Shown: piece by piece, positions 13,019 to 20,182 of the stretch
Numbering within the stretch: position 1 is the stretch's first letter
How the letters are laid out: each line of letters starts with the position of its first letter
Assembly: GCA_964600845.1 (NCBI GenBank)
Contig: CAZRJW010000016.1
Span: forward strand, 1 to 24,484
Reading direction: 5' to 3'
DNA length: 24,484 nucleotides
DNA from: JAGOTP01 sp964600845
GTDB taxonomy: Bacteria; Patescibacteriota; Patescibacteriia; 2-12-FULL-60-25
Program-made: the position numbers and the translations under genes
The notes under the pieces: generated by a model
The model's input: only the letters and a program-made list of their open reading frames with translations
Told to the model about the DNA's origin: nothing
Databases searched by the model: none

Positions 13019-14206
13019 TTATTTTGAGAGCAAGCTCCAATAAGATCCAGCCTTCACCGGCAAGAAGAGTAACACGTTCAGCACGGGAGGAGCCCACATG
13101 AGAGTATAGCGGGCGAATCGTCCGCGTTTCGCCAAGAGCGTTTTTTCTAAATAGATCAGCCCCAAAAGACCAAACGGGATAACAGCAATGTATTGAACGT
13201 AGAAGTAGCGGACCAGGTAAATCGTCCAGAGCGCAGACGGTAATCCAACAAACCAGAGTGCAAGCCATACGCGCGGCTGTTTTTCTTTGTACCAGGTGTA
13301 GAGGCCGTAACACGCAAAGATCCACAACACGTGGAAGCTCGCCCCTTGAATCCCAATCAGATATTTCAAGCTGCGAAAGTTCTCGTCATACTGCGCAAAC
13401 TTCCAAAAATCCAGATAGTTGAAATTCGCATACTGCATGATGAAGACTTGAACCGGGACGAACACGATCAGGAAGGTCGCTGAAACCAAGGCGCAGATTC
13501 CGATCGCTTTCCGCCAGTCAAAGTCTTTCCAGTGCATCAATACAGCGCCAACCACGAACAAGAGCCCGAGGGCACTCGTTTCCTTCGCGAGGCTTCCAAT
13601 ACCGGCACACAATCCACACAAGAGAAACCACAGAAGCTTTTTACTCTCCAACGCCTTAAAGCCCAGCGTGACAACTAGTACAATAAAGAAATAGCCACTC
13701 ATGTCCGTCATTAAGGCGAACCCATATTTCAGCAGGGGATAGCTACAGGCAAACCAAATAGTGCCGAGCGTTGCGAGGCCTAAACGGAACTTGAAAATAC
13801 GCTTCAGCAAAAAGAACAGTAGGACGATCGTTCCGAAGTAGAACGCCATGTTGAGCAAGAGCAGCGCGTTGTAGGGCGTCAGCAGCGGAACGAAGATCGA
13901 ACAAATGATTCCATAGAGCGGTTTCAACAAACGGATATGATACAGCGTCAAACGCTCGCCACTCATGGCAGGCGTCCGACCGTCAAAATGCAGGATCGTG
14001 TCGACGTAGCCTTCCGTATCGTTTTTGTCTTGGTAGAGCCCGAGGAAGGCAAAATCGAAAACCATGACCAGAGCCGCGAACCCGAGAGAAAGGGCTAACC
14101 AGTACCAAGTGGTAGTCTTTAACCGCCGAAAACCTTCCCTAAGATGCAACATATGCGTTCGAGCCGTGCTTCCAGGGAAAAAGGATTTATGCACATATTT
14201 TGTCAT
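13019..14206 (-). CDS. Multi-pass GT-C type glycosyltransferase (GT39/ArnT-like)
   Basis: The 395-residue protein has about nine to eleven hydrophobic segments. After the first (about 36-58) comes an acidic extracytoplasmic loop, YQDKNDTEGYVDT (Asp60, Asp63, Glu65), the place where GT-C enzymes hold their catalytic acidic residues. Such enzymes use polyprenyl-phosphate sugars as donors on the outer membrane face, which would fit a donor made by the GT2 enzyme downstream in the same operon. It is the first gene of the four-gene minus-strand unit. ATG 14206 was chosen because a TATAGT box lies seven bases before it; Met19 is an alternative start. Specificity unknown. Confidence 0.75.
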   Translation of the reverse strand: MTKYVHKSFFPGSTARTHMLHLREGFRRLKTTTWYWLALSLGFAALVMVFDFAFLGLYQDKNDTEGYVDTILHFDGRTPAMSGERLTLYHIRLLKPLYGIICSIFVPLLTPYNALLLLNMAFYFGTIVLLFFLLKRIFKFRLGLATLGTIWFACSYPLLKYGFALMTDMSGYFFIVLVVTLGFKALESKKLLWFLLCGLCAGIGSLAKETSALGLLFVVGAVLMHWKDFDWRKAIGICALVSATFLIVFVPVQVFIMQYANFNYLDFWKFAQYDENFRSLKYLIGIQGASFHVLWIFACYGLYTWYKEKQPRVWLALWFVGLPSALWTIYLVRYFYVQYIAVIPFGLLGLIYLEKTLLAKRGRFARYTLMWAPPVLNVLLFLPVKAGSYWSLLSK

Positions 14207-14213
14207 CGAATGT

Positions 14214-14219
14214 ACTATA
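14214..14219 (-). promoter_or_regulatory. Candidate -10 box of the minus-strand glycan operon
   Basis: Read on the minus strand this is TATAGT, ending seven bases before ATG 14206. No strong -35 was found 17-19 bases further up. Its position would give a leaderless mRNA for the GT-C gene. Confidence 0.4.
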
Positions 14220-14234
14220 AATCAAGTTTTAACG

Positions 14235-14243
14235 TGCTATCAT
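14235..14243 (+). promoter_or_regulatory. Candidate extended -10 promoter of the plus-strand glycan genes
   Basis: TGCTATCAT contains an extended -10 (TGn) and the hexamer TATCAT. It lies 42 bases before ATG 14286, giving a leader of roughly 35 bases with a GAAGGA-type ribosome binding site near 14272. No -35 is evident. With the opposing TATAGT it makes 14207-14285 a divergent promoter region. Confidence 0.4.
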
Positions 14244-14285
14244 AAGGTGCGTCAGTTCATCCTCTGTTGTTGAAGGAACGATTCT

Positions 14286-15869
14286 ATGGAATTCAAACAT
14301 TACTGGACTTCAACGAAAAGAAATCATGTAATCTGTTTAGGGATCCTATTTTTGGCTGCGGCATTGTTTAATCTTCTGCCACGAGCTCTTACAGGGATCC
14401 CTTTATCCAAGCAACTATCTTCAGACGCGGAATACCATGTTGTTCATTGGCAAGAGTACTCTAAACACTATGCAGGGAGCTATGAAAAAGATGTTTCGTT
14501 TCGTTATGATGTGAGACCGGCAGGAGAGCTGTTTGTTGATAAGCAATTCGTAAAAATAGCGGATGCTCTTTCTCTCCCAAATGAAGAGCTGAGTATCCTC
14601 CTCTCGGTTCTAGCATTGGGGGCGTTTCTTACGGGAGTCTACGCATTGTCATTCTTTGTTTTGAAAAACTCGCCCCTCGCGTTGGCAATTGGCTTAGGAA
14701 GTATCATTCCAACATTCGCGCTTGGAGGTGTCGCGTGGGGGTTTTCAACAGTAGGATATATTCCAAAAGAGTTAGCCTTAGGGATCCTTGTTTGGCTGCT
14801 ACTGCTCTTTTTATACGGGAAGAAACGGCAGAGCTTGAAGCTAAAAGGGCTCGTATTTCTGATGGCCGGTTTATTGGCGAACTGGTACCCTGTAGGTTTT
14901 TTTCACTTCGTTGCGGTTTTATGGGTGGCAGATGTTCTGCTGGAAAAGAAGCTGCGAATTGAGCATGTGATCTATGGTGCGCTCTTTGTCGGAGGAGGTG
15001 CGTTTGCCATCTATGATGTGCTTGCGAAAGCGCATACGACGACTGCGCCGGATCTCGTGATCATGCACCTTCGGTACAAATACATGCTGTTAGACTCGCT
15101 GAACTATGGAGTTACGCGTTATCTTAGACGGGTAATCCTCTATTTTATCTGGGTGTGTGGTCTGCTCTTCCTACGACGACGGGTTTTGAAAAAGGATGAA
15201 CAGACAGATCTGTCGATCTGGAAGACGTTGTTTATTTCATCCGGCGTGTTGATGCTGTTAGGCGTGTGTATTGAGCAATATACCGTATATGCGAAACTGC
15301 TATTCTCAAGAACGTCCATTTATTTTCTCCTCTCATCGATGATGCTCTCGGCTATTATCCTTAGAGATCTAGTCGTGAAGCGGTTACCCCCCGTTAAATA
15401 CAAGACGTACGCTCTTAGTGCCATTCTTGTAGGCGTGTTCCTAAGCCAATCAGCGTTCCCTTCGGTCTATCGGTCACTACGAGATGGAGCGGGCGCAAAA
15501 GAATCACGAAAGGCTTTTTTGACGGCCATAGAAACGCTTACGAAACACACTTCTTCGACGAGTGTTGTCCTCGCTGATCCGGGCTACTCAAATCAGATTC
15601 GTGCCTATGGTCAAAGAGCTGTGTATAGCTCTTGGAAAGATGGTGGTATTACCTTGTTGGATGGGGCGCAGGGAAGAGCGTGGTATGAGCGATTTCTTCC
15701 TACGAAACAAGTCTTTCAGACAGATGACTTCGATCAAATCATGCGCTTTGCTCAGGCGCACGGAGTGGATGCAGTCTTTGTAGAAAAGAGAAAAATACAA
15801 ACGAGCAAAGAAACATACCCGTCTATTTCAGCCGGGGAGTATGTGATTGTTCCTGTCATAAAGAACTAG
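14286..15869 (+). CDS. Large multi-pass membrane protein, GT-C-like, in the glycan locus
   Basis: The 527-residue product has about ten hydrophobic segments up to residue 405 and a soluble end of about 120 residues. An acidic first loop (SSDAEYHVVHW, Asp47, Glu49) after the first helix and a soluble C-terminal domain (LADPGYSNQIRAYGQRAVYSSW onwards, about 424 on) resemble GT-C transferases with an extracytoplasmic domain, but I do not recognise a named family. It has a moderate Shine-Dalgarno (GAAGGA). The gene is visibly richer in A+T, with more AGA and ATA codons, than the genes on both sides, consistent with acquisition by transfer. Likely couples to the GtrA-type gene five bases downstream. 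Function is inferred from topology only. Confidence 0.6.
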   Translation: MEFKHYWTSTKRNHVICLGILFLAAALFNLLPRALTGIPLSKQLSSDAEYHVVHWQEYSKHYAGSYEKDVSFRYDVRPAGELFVDKQFVKIADALSLPNEELSILLSVLALGAFLTGVYALSFFVLKNSPLALAIGLGSIIPTFALGGVAWGFSTVGYIPKELALGILVWLLLLFLYGKKRQSLKLKGLVFLMAGLLANWYPVGFFHFVAVLWVADVLLEKKLRIEHVIYGALFVGGGAFAIYDVLAKAHTTTAPDLVIMHLRYKYMLLDSLNYGVTRYLRRVILYFIWVCGLLFLRRRVLKKDEQTDLSIWKTLFISSGVLMLLGVCIEQYTVYAKLLFSRTSIYFLLSSMMLSAIILRDLVVKRLPPVKYKTYALSAILVGVFLSQSAFPSVYRSLRDGAGAKESRKAFLTAIETLTKHTSSTSVVLADPGYSNQIRAYGQRAVYSSWKDGGITLLDGAQGRAWYERFLPTKQVFQTDDFDQIMRFAQAHGVDAVFVEKRKIQTSKETYPSISAGEYVIVPVIKN

Positions 15870-15874
15870 TCCCC

Positions 15875-16351
15875 ATGGCTTTCTTAAAAGAAAAAATAAG
15901 AGCGATTGGAACCATCGCTAAGGCAGAACGAGGAAAATTAGCTCGTTATGGGACGATTGGGGTTTTATCGCTCGTTTTGACAACGGTTTTGTATCATATC
16001 GTTTCGGCGCGAATATTTCCGCACGCCTCACGCACGTTGCTCTATACGCTTGTAGTTATCTTTGTTTCGTGGCTGAACTACGAAGCGAATAGCTATTTTA
16101 CCTTCGAAAAAAAGCGATCCGTCGCGACCATCACTCGTTTTGCCACCGTCGCGGTTATTGCAACCATTCTTAATACTGTTTTATTTTGGATTGGCTACGA
16201 GATCTTCCACCTGTGGGATTTGCTTGTGATCGTGCTCAATTGCGGAATCGTGACATTGTTTACCTTTTCTTCGCATCGGTTGTTTACCTTTCATGAAAAT
16301 CCGTGGCGACACCTCGCACGGCTGAAGTCAGCGTTTTTTAAGGAGAGCTGA
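15875..16351 (+). CDS. GtrA family membrane protein
   Basis: GtrA-type proteins have four transmembrane helices and are thought to help flip polyprenyl-linked sugars across the membrane. The 158-residue product shows this: helices at about 27-48, 55-73, 88-107 and 112-132. It keeps the family motifs RYGTIGVLS near the start of helix 1, NYEANSYFTF after helix 2, and SSHRLFTF after helix 4. It follows the large membrane protein by five bases, so a two-gene transcription unit is likely. In the context of GT-C and GT2 genes next door, it probably supplies a polyprenyl-phosphate sugar donor to the outer face. Confidence 0.9.
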   Translation: MAFLKEKIRAIGTIAKAERGKLARYGTIGVLSLVLTTVLYHIVSARIFPHASRTLLYTLVVIFVSWLNYEANSYFTFEKKRSVATITRFATVAVIATILNTVLFWIGYEIFHLWDLLVIVLNCGIVTLFTFSSHRLFTFHENPWRHLARLKSAFFKES

Positions 16352-16380
16352 GGTTATTTTACGTAGATTGAGCCAAATTG

Positions 16381-16409
16381 TTGACATTTTGCATAAAAGA
16401 GAGTAGAAT
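16381..16409 (+). promoter_or_regulatory. Consensus promoter of the G+C-rich cassette
   Basis: TTGACA at 16381-16386 and TAGAAT at 16404-16409 are 17 bases apart, near-perfect sigma-70 geometry. The transcription start would be near 16416, leaving a leader of about 65 bases before ATG 16480. Confidence 0.85.
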
Positions 16410-16415
16410 GGTGCG

Positions 16416-16479
16416 TTGGCGTACGCAGGAATTCCCTTGCGAGCGCTTACGTTCCCACCCCCCCCGCAGGAGATGTGCG
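16416..16479 (+). promoter_or_regulatory. Leader with palindromes, C8 tract and strong Shine-Dalgarno
   Basis: The leader holds the palindromes GCGTACGC (16419-16426) and GGAATTCC (16428-16435), with CGCA/TGCG arms around the latter that could form a small hairpin. A run of eight C is at 16458-16465. AGGAGA at 16468-16473 lies six bases before the ATG, the best-placed ribosome binding site in the window. It decides the start at 16480 over the in-frame ATG at 16408, which overlaps the -10 box. Confidence 0.6.
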
Positions 16480-16923
16480 ATGTCCCAGATCAGCGAATTG
16501 GTGAATTCCTACGAAGTCTTTTTCGCTCTGCTCGCACTCATCTGGGTGCTGGGCATCGAGTGCTTCTTCCGCACGGAGGTGCTGCCGTACGCTTGCTTCT
16601 ACAAGGTCTGTAAGAAGGAACTCGGCGCAGAGCCCCTCCTGGGTTACCGCGCTTCCGATCTCTCGGGCCTCAAGGTCCTAGGGATGCTAGAGGCGCGCCT
16701 GCCCGGCAACGGTGACTTGTTCGTGCGCATCCGCCAGGAGATGTACCGACTGCTCAAGCTGTATCTGCTGTTTGGAGGGTTGCTCATGATCCTCTTTCGG
16801 CTGGTGTACATGTCGCCCGATGTCAGCCACGACTTCAAGTCGATCGTGCTGAGCAGTCTGGCGCTCTACGGCGTGTACCCCACCTTCACCAGGAGGATCC
16901 GCAGCGCCTTGCGCTCCCCCTGA
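16480..16923 (+). CDS. Membrane protein of unknown function with foreign-style codon use
   Basis: The 147-residue product has hydrophobic helices at about 11-30 and 92-112 and perhaps a third near 124-137, with a basic end. Between them lies a soluble part (about 40-90) containing LLGYRASDLSGLKVLGML. No family is recognised. Codon choice is clearly different from the neighbours: CTG, GTG, TTC, AAG and other G/C-ending codons dominate, whereas flanking genes use many TTG, GAA and AAA. It has a full set of its own signals: consensus promoter, strong Shine-Dalgarno and a large terminal hairpin starting two bases after the stop. This makes it a self-contained cassette, probably acquired. The right-edge fragment at 24359 has a similar style. 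Confidence 0.75.
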   Translation: MSQISELVNSYEVFFALLALIWVLGIECFFRTEVLPYACFYKVCKKELGAEPLLGYRASDLSGLKVLGMLEARLPGNGDLFVRIRQEMYRLLKLYLLFGGLLMILFRLVYMSPDVSHDFKSIVLSSLALYGVYPTFTRRIRSALRSP

Positions 16924-16925
16924 TC

Positions 16926-16969
16926 GCGCCCGCGTCCGTCGACAGTGCTCCTGTCTTCGGACCGGGCGC
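16926..16969 (+). terminator. Two-tier hairpin after the G+C-rich cassette gene
   Basis: GCGCCCG (16926-16932) pairs with CGGGCGC (16963-16969). After a one-base bulge, GTCCG (16934-16938) pairs with CGGAC (16958-16962). After a small interior loop, GACAG (16941-16945) pairs with CTGTC (16951-16955), with a five-base loop TGCTC. In all 17 base pairs. The following bases (ATTGTCATTT) are only moderately T-rich and include the next gene's -35 box, so it may be a terminator or a 3'-end stabiliser. Confidence 0.7.
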
Positions 16970-16970
16970 A

Positions 16971-17000
16971 TTGTCATTTCAGGGGAAGATCGCGTAGTAT
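16971..17000 (+). promoter_or_regulatory. Promoter of the DUF3592-like gene, leaderless arrangement
   Basis: TTGTCA at 16971-16976 and TAGTAT at 16995-17000 are separated by 18 bases. The ATG at 17008 follows after seven bases, so transcription would begin at about the start codon. The -35 abuts the preceding hairpin. Confidence 0.65.
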
Positions 17001-17007
17001 TTCGGAT

Positions 17008-17454
17008 ATGTTTCAAGACATTCTTCCCTTGCTCGTCTCCTTTGGATTGATCGCCCTCTTTTTCTATAAATTAGGACGGTTTATCGTATCTCTCGTTCGA
17101 CCAGATTTGCTTACACAGTGGAAACCCGTTCAGGGCAACGTGACGAGCGTCGAAGACATCGAAGATGGCTGGCACCTCTTCATGACTTACACCGTCAACA
17201 GCCAGATGTATCCGATAGAGGGGGTGATGGATAAGCGTAGCTCTCAGCCACCAACACAGACAGAGCTCTGCTACAAAGAAAAAGATCCGGCCGTCTGGGA
17301 TTGGGCAGAAGATCGCTTAGTCGATCAATCAGAAGTGAAGCACGCGAAGTTTGTTTGGTTTTTTGTCTTGTCGTTGCTGGGGATCGTGGGAGTGCTTGTA
17401 CTGCTGGCGGTGTATGCGCCGCAGGTGTTATACGGGCTGTTTGGAAATAGATAA
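17008..17454 (+). CDS. Small membrane protein with DUF3592-like extracytoplasmic domain
   Basis: The 148-residue product has a transmembrane helix near 7-28 and another near 111-136, with a soluble domain of about 80 residues between them. That domain starts WKPVQGNVTSVEDI and runs through a beta-rich MTYTVNSQMYP stretch to LCYKEKDPAVWDW. A W-x-x-V-x-G-x-V start and a Y-x-x-x-x-P end are typical of DUF3592, a domain of unknown function between two membrane helices. ATG 17008 was chosen over an upstream in-frame start because the upstream part overlaps the promoter and hairpin. No role can be named. Confidence 0.7.
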   Translation: MFQDILPLLVSFGLIALFFYKLGRFIVSLVRPDLLTQWKPVQGNVTSVEDIEDGWHLFMTYTVNSQMYPIEGVMDKRSSQPPTQTELCYKEKDPAVWDWAEDRLVDQSEVKHAKFVWFFVLSLLGIVGVLVLLAVYAPQVLYGLFGNR

Positions 17455-17459
17455 CGGAT

Positions 17460-17495
17460 ACAAAAACCACTGAGTCGAGCTCGGTGGTTTTTTGT
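17460..17495. terminator. Bidirectional terminator between the DUF3592-like gene and recR
   Basis: CCACTGAG (17467-17474) pairs with CTCGGTGG (17480-17487), including one G-T pair, around a five-base loop. It is flanked by five A on the left and six T on the right, so it can work on both strands for the two converging genes. Confidence 0.9.
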
Positions 17496-17496
17496 A

Positions 17497-18102
17497 TTAC
17501 GATTCCTTCCGATTCTTCAACGCATCCGCCACGGTCGTCGCATCCGCGTATTCAAGCGATGCTCCCGTCGGTAATCCACGTGCAAGACGCGTAAGCCGTA
17601 CATCCGTTCCTTCAAGACGTTTGCGTATATAAAGAGACGTCGTGTCACCCGGGATATCCGTATCAAGCGCCAGAATAACTTCTGTGATTTTTGGTTCGCC
17701 GGTACGGATCCGTTCGAGCAGGTAGTTGATCGTCAGTGTATCCGGCGTGCGGCCTTCAATCGGATCAATCGTTCCCCCAAGAACGTGGTAGCGCCCCTGA
17801 AAGCCCCCCGTGTCTTCGATCACACGCACATCAGGACTCATCGCCACCACACAGATCGAAGCTGGATCGCGTTTCGGATCACGACAAATCCGACAAATCG
17901 CCTGATCCGTCCACTGATAACAAACAGAGCAAGAAGAAAGATCCTTGCTCAGTCCATCAATCGCCCGCGCAAATTGTTCAATCACTTCCCGCGGCTGTGT
18001 CACCAGCCAATACGCATACCGCAACGCCGCTCGCGGCCCAACTCCAGGCAGGCGGTCAAATGCTGCCGCCGCTTGCTGAATCGGGAGTGGGAGAAGCGCC
18101 AT
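17497..18102 (-). CDS. recR: Recombination mediator protein RecR
   Basis: RecR works with RecF/RecO to load RecA at gaps and breaks. The 201-residue protein is full length. It has an N-terminal helix-hairpin-helix (about 15-30, DRLPGVGPRAALRYA), a C4 zinc finger (Cys58, 61, 70, 73), a Toprim domain (IEDTGGFQGRYHVLGG, LALDTDIPGDTT) and the closing LARGLPTGASLEYADATT. It lies downstream of dnaB and ybaB on the same strand; ybaB-recR pairing is very common in bacteria. The 143 bases between ybaB and recR hold a long inverted repeat. No Shine-Dalgarno is seen. Confidence 0.97.
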   Translation of the reverse strand: MALLPLPIQQAAAAFDRLPGVGPRAALRYAYWLVTQPREVIEQFARAIDGLSKDLSSCSVCYQWTDQAICRICRDPKRDPASICVVAMSPDVRVIEDTGGFQGRYHVLGGTIDPIEGRTPDTLTINYLLERIRTGEPKITEVILALDTDIPGDTTSLYIRKRLEGTDVRLTRLARGLPTGASLEYADATTVADALKNRKES

Positions 18103-18130
18103 AATTTACGTATTTATTTTGGTATGTTCC

Positions 18131-18249
18131 GTTTACTCGCTTGCTGAGTAAACGTAGCTATACAACAAGACTTAGGACGAGCGACGGCGAGTTCGTAAAG
18201 CGAGACGCCAGCAGGCAAGCGAGCGGTCTTGTTGTATAGCTACGTTTAC
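18131..18249. repeat. 24-bp perfect inverted repeat with nested smaller repeats
   Basis: The 24 bases at 18148-18171 (beginning GTAAACGTAGCTATAC) are exactly the reverse complement of 18226-18249, with 54 bases between. The right arm contains the stop codon of ybaB. A smaller hairpin, GTTTACTC (18131-18138) with GAGTAAAC (18146-18153), shares part of the left arm and so competes with the large stem. CTCGCTTGC (18136-18144) also matches GCAAGCGAG (18215-18223). The centre is rich in GCGAG/CGAGCG motifs. No T-run follows on the minus strand, so it is not a classic terminator. It could be a miniature inverted-repeat element or an RNA processing or regulatory structure. Confidence 0.9.
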
Positions 18250-18572
18250 GACTGCTGCCCTTTCATCATATCCCCAAACTCATTCATGATATCCATCCCA
18301 CCCCCTTCACGCATTTTAGCGGCAAGAATCTGCTGAAGTTTCTGTGCAGCATCATTAAAGGCCTCTTTGAGGAGCTGTTCAAGCTTGCTACGATCCGTCA
18401 TGAGTTCCTGATCGATCTGGACGTTCGTGACCTGTTGGGTGCCGTTGATCGTCACTTTTACCTTGCCCCATCCAGCCACTCCTTCAGAGGTGATTTCCGA
18501 AAGTTGGTCTTGAAGCGCTTTGGCTTTATCTTTCAAATCTTTGAATTGCTTGAGTTTGCCGAGGAAGGACAT
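18246..18572 (-). CDS. ybaB: YbaB/EbfC family nucleoid-associated protein
   Basis: YbaB/EbfC proteins are small dimeric DNA-binding proteins, usually encoded just before recR. The 108-residue product matches: a helical charged start (MSFLGKLKQFKDLKDKAKAL), the central beta sheet with KVKVTINGTQQVTNVQID, and a second long helix with LLKEAFNDAAQKLQQI, ending in a methionine-rich MDIMNEFGDMMKG tail. Its stop codon lies inside the right arm of a 24-bp inverted repeat. dnaB ends 45 bases upstream; the three genes may form one transcription unit. Confidence 0.95.
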   Translation of the reverse strand: MSFLGKLKQFKDLKDKAKALQDQLSEITSEGVAGWGKVKVTINGTQQVTNVQIDQELMTDRSKLEQLLKEAFNDAAQKLQQILAAKMREGGGMDIMNEFGDMMKGQQS

Positions 18573-18617
18573 AGGTAGGGGAGCGAGAGGGTTAAATCGA
18601 AATTAGGATGACGGGTT

Positions 18618-20087
18618 TTAGAAGGGTTGTCCAGAATTCATCATCGGGGGAGGAGTGCCGCCCGGTGGGAGTGGGCCGCCTGGGGAAATCGCCTGTCCAC
18701 GGTTGAGTGCGGGTGGTGGTCCTAAGTCGTGGCGTTGAAGGTTCTTAAAGCTGGCGCGTGCCGCATCGAAGAAGAGCTTTACGACCCCAGTAGGACCATT
18801 GCGGTGTTTGGCGATGTGAATTTCGGCGACGTGCTGTTCTTCGGGGGAGAGATCTTCTGGGCGATAGTTTTTGTCGGCTGCTTTGCGATAGATAAACATT
18901 ACGATGTCGGCGTCTTGCTCGATCGAACCGGATTCACGCAAGTGGGCGAGGCGGGGGATGGCAGGCTTCTGCAATTCCACGCTACGCGAGAGCTGAGACA
19001 GGGCGATCACCGGAATGTTCAATTCACGGGCAATCGATTTGAGACCACGCGTAATCTCGGCAACTTCTTGCGTGCGGTTATCGCCACCGCCGCCTCCACG
19101 ACCTTCCATGAGCTGCAAGTAGTCGACGATCAGCATGCCAAGACCATGCTCTGTCTGAAGGCGACGCGCTTTTGTACGCACTTCCATGATGTTGGCATTA
19201 CCCGAGTCATCAATGAAAATAGGTGCTTCAGACAGTACCCCGAGGGCGTGACCGATACGTGGGAATTCGTCTTCGGTTCCGTTTTGATTGAGCTTTCCGG
19301 TACGCATGCGCCACAAGTCGACGTTGGCTTCGGCACAGATCATACGATCAACCAGCTGCTCCTTCGACATTTCCAAGGAGAAGATGCCAACCGGTACACG
19401 GTGTTTCACGGCGGCAATGCGAGCGATATCGAGCGCGAACGAGGTTTTTCCACATGCTGGACGTGCGGCAAGGATAATCAAGTCGCTCTTTTGCATCCCT
19501 CCGAGCAGGTTGTCGAGCTCGGTGTAATTGGTAGGAACACCGCGTAACTTTCCTTTTTCACGATGCAACTCGTCAATGCGATCGAAGGCATCGGCCAAAA
19601 CCGTTCGGATCGGAGTGAACGCGTGCTTCAAGAATTTTTGCGAGACGTTGAAGAGCGAGCGTTCCGCTTTATCCAGCACGTCGGCGACGTCATCCGCTTC
19701 TTGATACCCAAGCGCCATGATCTCCGACGCGGAATTCAATAATCGGCGGAGCGTGGCTTTACGCTGCACGATCTGTCCGTAGTGTTCGACGTGGCTGGCG
19801 GTTGGAACCGCGTTCGATAACCCAATCAGCTCCGCGCGACCACCGACAAGTTCGAGTTCGCCTTTTTCGCCCAAGCGGTTCCCAAGTGATAGCAAATCGA
19901 TCGGTTCGCTCCGGCGATATAAATCCAACATCGCCTCGTAGATGCGTCGGTGTTTGTCGACATAAAAGTCATCTGGGGTCGTTGAATCCGCCACCTTGAT
20001 CATGGCGTCTTTATCCAAAAGGAGCGAGCCGAGAAACGATTGTTCGGCTTCGATGTTTTGGGGGGTGAGACGCTCAAGGCCGGCCAT
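18618..20087 (-). CDS. dnaB: Replicative DNA helicase
   Basis: DnaB is the hexameric 5'-3' helicase at the replication fork. The 489-residue product has the N-terminal primase-interacting domain (PQNIEAEQSFLGSLL, near residue 9, to about 110), a linker helix region, and the RecA-like motor: Walker A ARPACGKT (208-215), SLEMSKEQLVDRM, Walker B MLIVDYLQLM, ALSQLSRSVE, and ESGSIEQDADIVMFIYR. It ends in a disordered tail of about 40 residues rich in Pro and Gly. ATG 20087 was chosen since MAGLERLTPQNIEAEQ is the natural family start; an upstream extension would reach into the divergent permease promoter region. A TAAGAT sequence eight bases upstream could be a -10 box. Confidence 0.97.
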   Translation of the reverse strand: MAGLERLTPQNIEAEQSFLGSLLLDKDAMIKVADSTTPDDFYVDKHRRIYEAMLDLYRRSEPIDLLSLGNRLGEKGELELVGGRAELIGLSNAVPTASHVEHYGQIVQRKATLRRLLNSASEIMALGYQEADDVADVLDKAERSLFNVSQKFLKHAFTPIRTVLADAFDRIDELHREKGKLRGVPTNYTELDNLLGGMQKSDLIILAARPACGKTSFALDIARIAAVKHRVPVGIFSLEMSKEQLVDRMICAEANVDLWRMRTGKLNQNGTEDEFPRIGHALGVLSEAPIFIDDSGNANIMEVRTKARRLQTEHGLGMLIVDYLQLMEGRGGGGGDNRTQEVAEITRGLKSIARELNIPVIALSQLSRSVELQKPAIPRLAHLRESGSIEQDADIVMFIYRKAADKNYRPEDLSPEEQHVAEIHIAKHRNGPTGVVKLFFDAARASFKNLQRHDLGPPPALNRGQAISPGGPLPPGGTPPPMMNSGQPF

Positions 20088-20173
20088 ATGGGGCCATCTT
20101 ACGGATGGGGATCCGGGAGGGGAAGGGGCACAGCCTGTGCTCTGCTTGTGTATCGCCTGTGGGTTCATTTTTC

Positions 20174-20182
20174 TGCTATACT
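20174..20182 (+). promoter_or_regulatory. Extended -10 promoter of the amino acid permease gene
   Basis: TGCTATACT is an extended -10 element with a good TATACT hexamer (20177-20182), ending nine bases before ATG 20192. No -35 is evident, which extended -10 promoters can tolerate. The predicted transcript has a leader of only a few bases. Confidence 0.55.

Noticed and set aside
16926..16969. Attachment site or transposon end after the cassette gene
   Set aside because: The hairpin starts two bases from a stop codon and no matching direct repeat or recombinase gene was found nearby, so a 3'-end structure is simpler.
18131..18249. CRISPR array or tRNA-like structure in the ybaB-recR gap
   Set aside because: Only one pair of inverted arms is present, with no repeated unit-spacer pattern and no cloverleaf arms.
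18729..19547. Long open frame (272 codons) on the plus strand opposite dnaB
   Set aside because: It lies wholly antisense to a clear dnaB and its translation shows no domain, signal or start context; it is a by-product of dnaB codon choice.
20088..20168. N-terminal extension of dnaB by 27 residues
   Set aside because: The extension is Pro/Ser-rich, lies in the divergent promoter region and is not part of DnaB; ATG 20087 fits.
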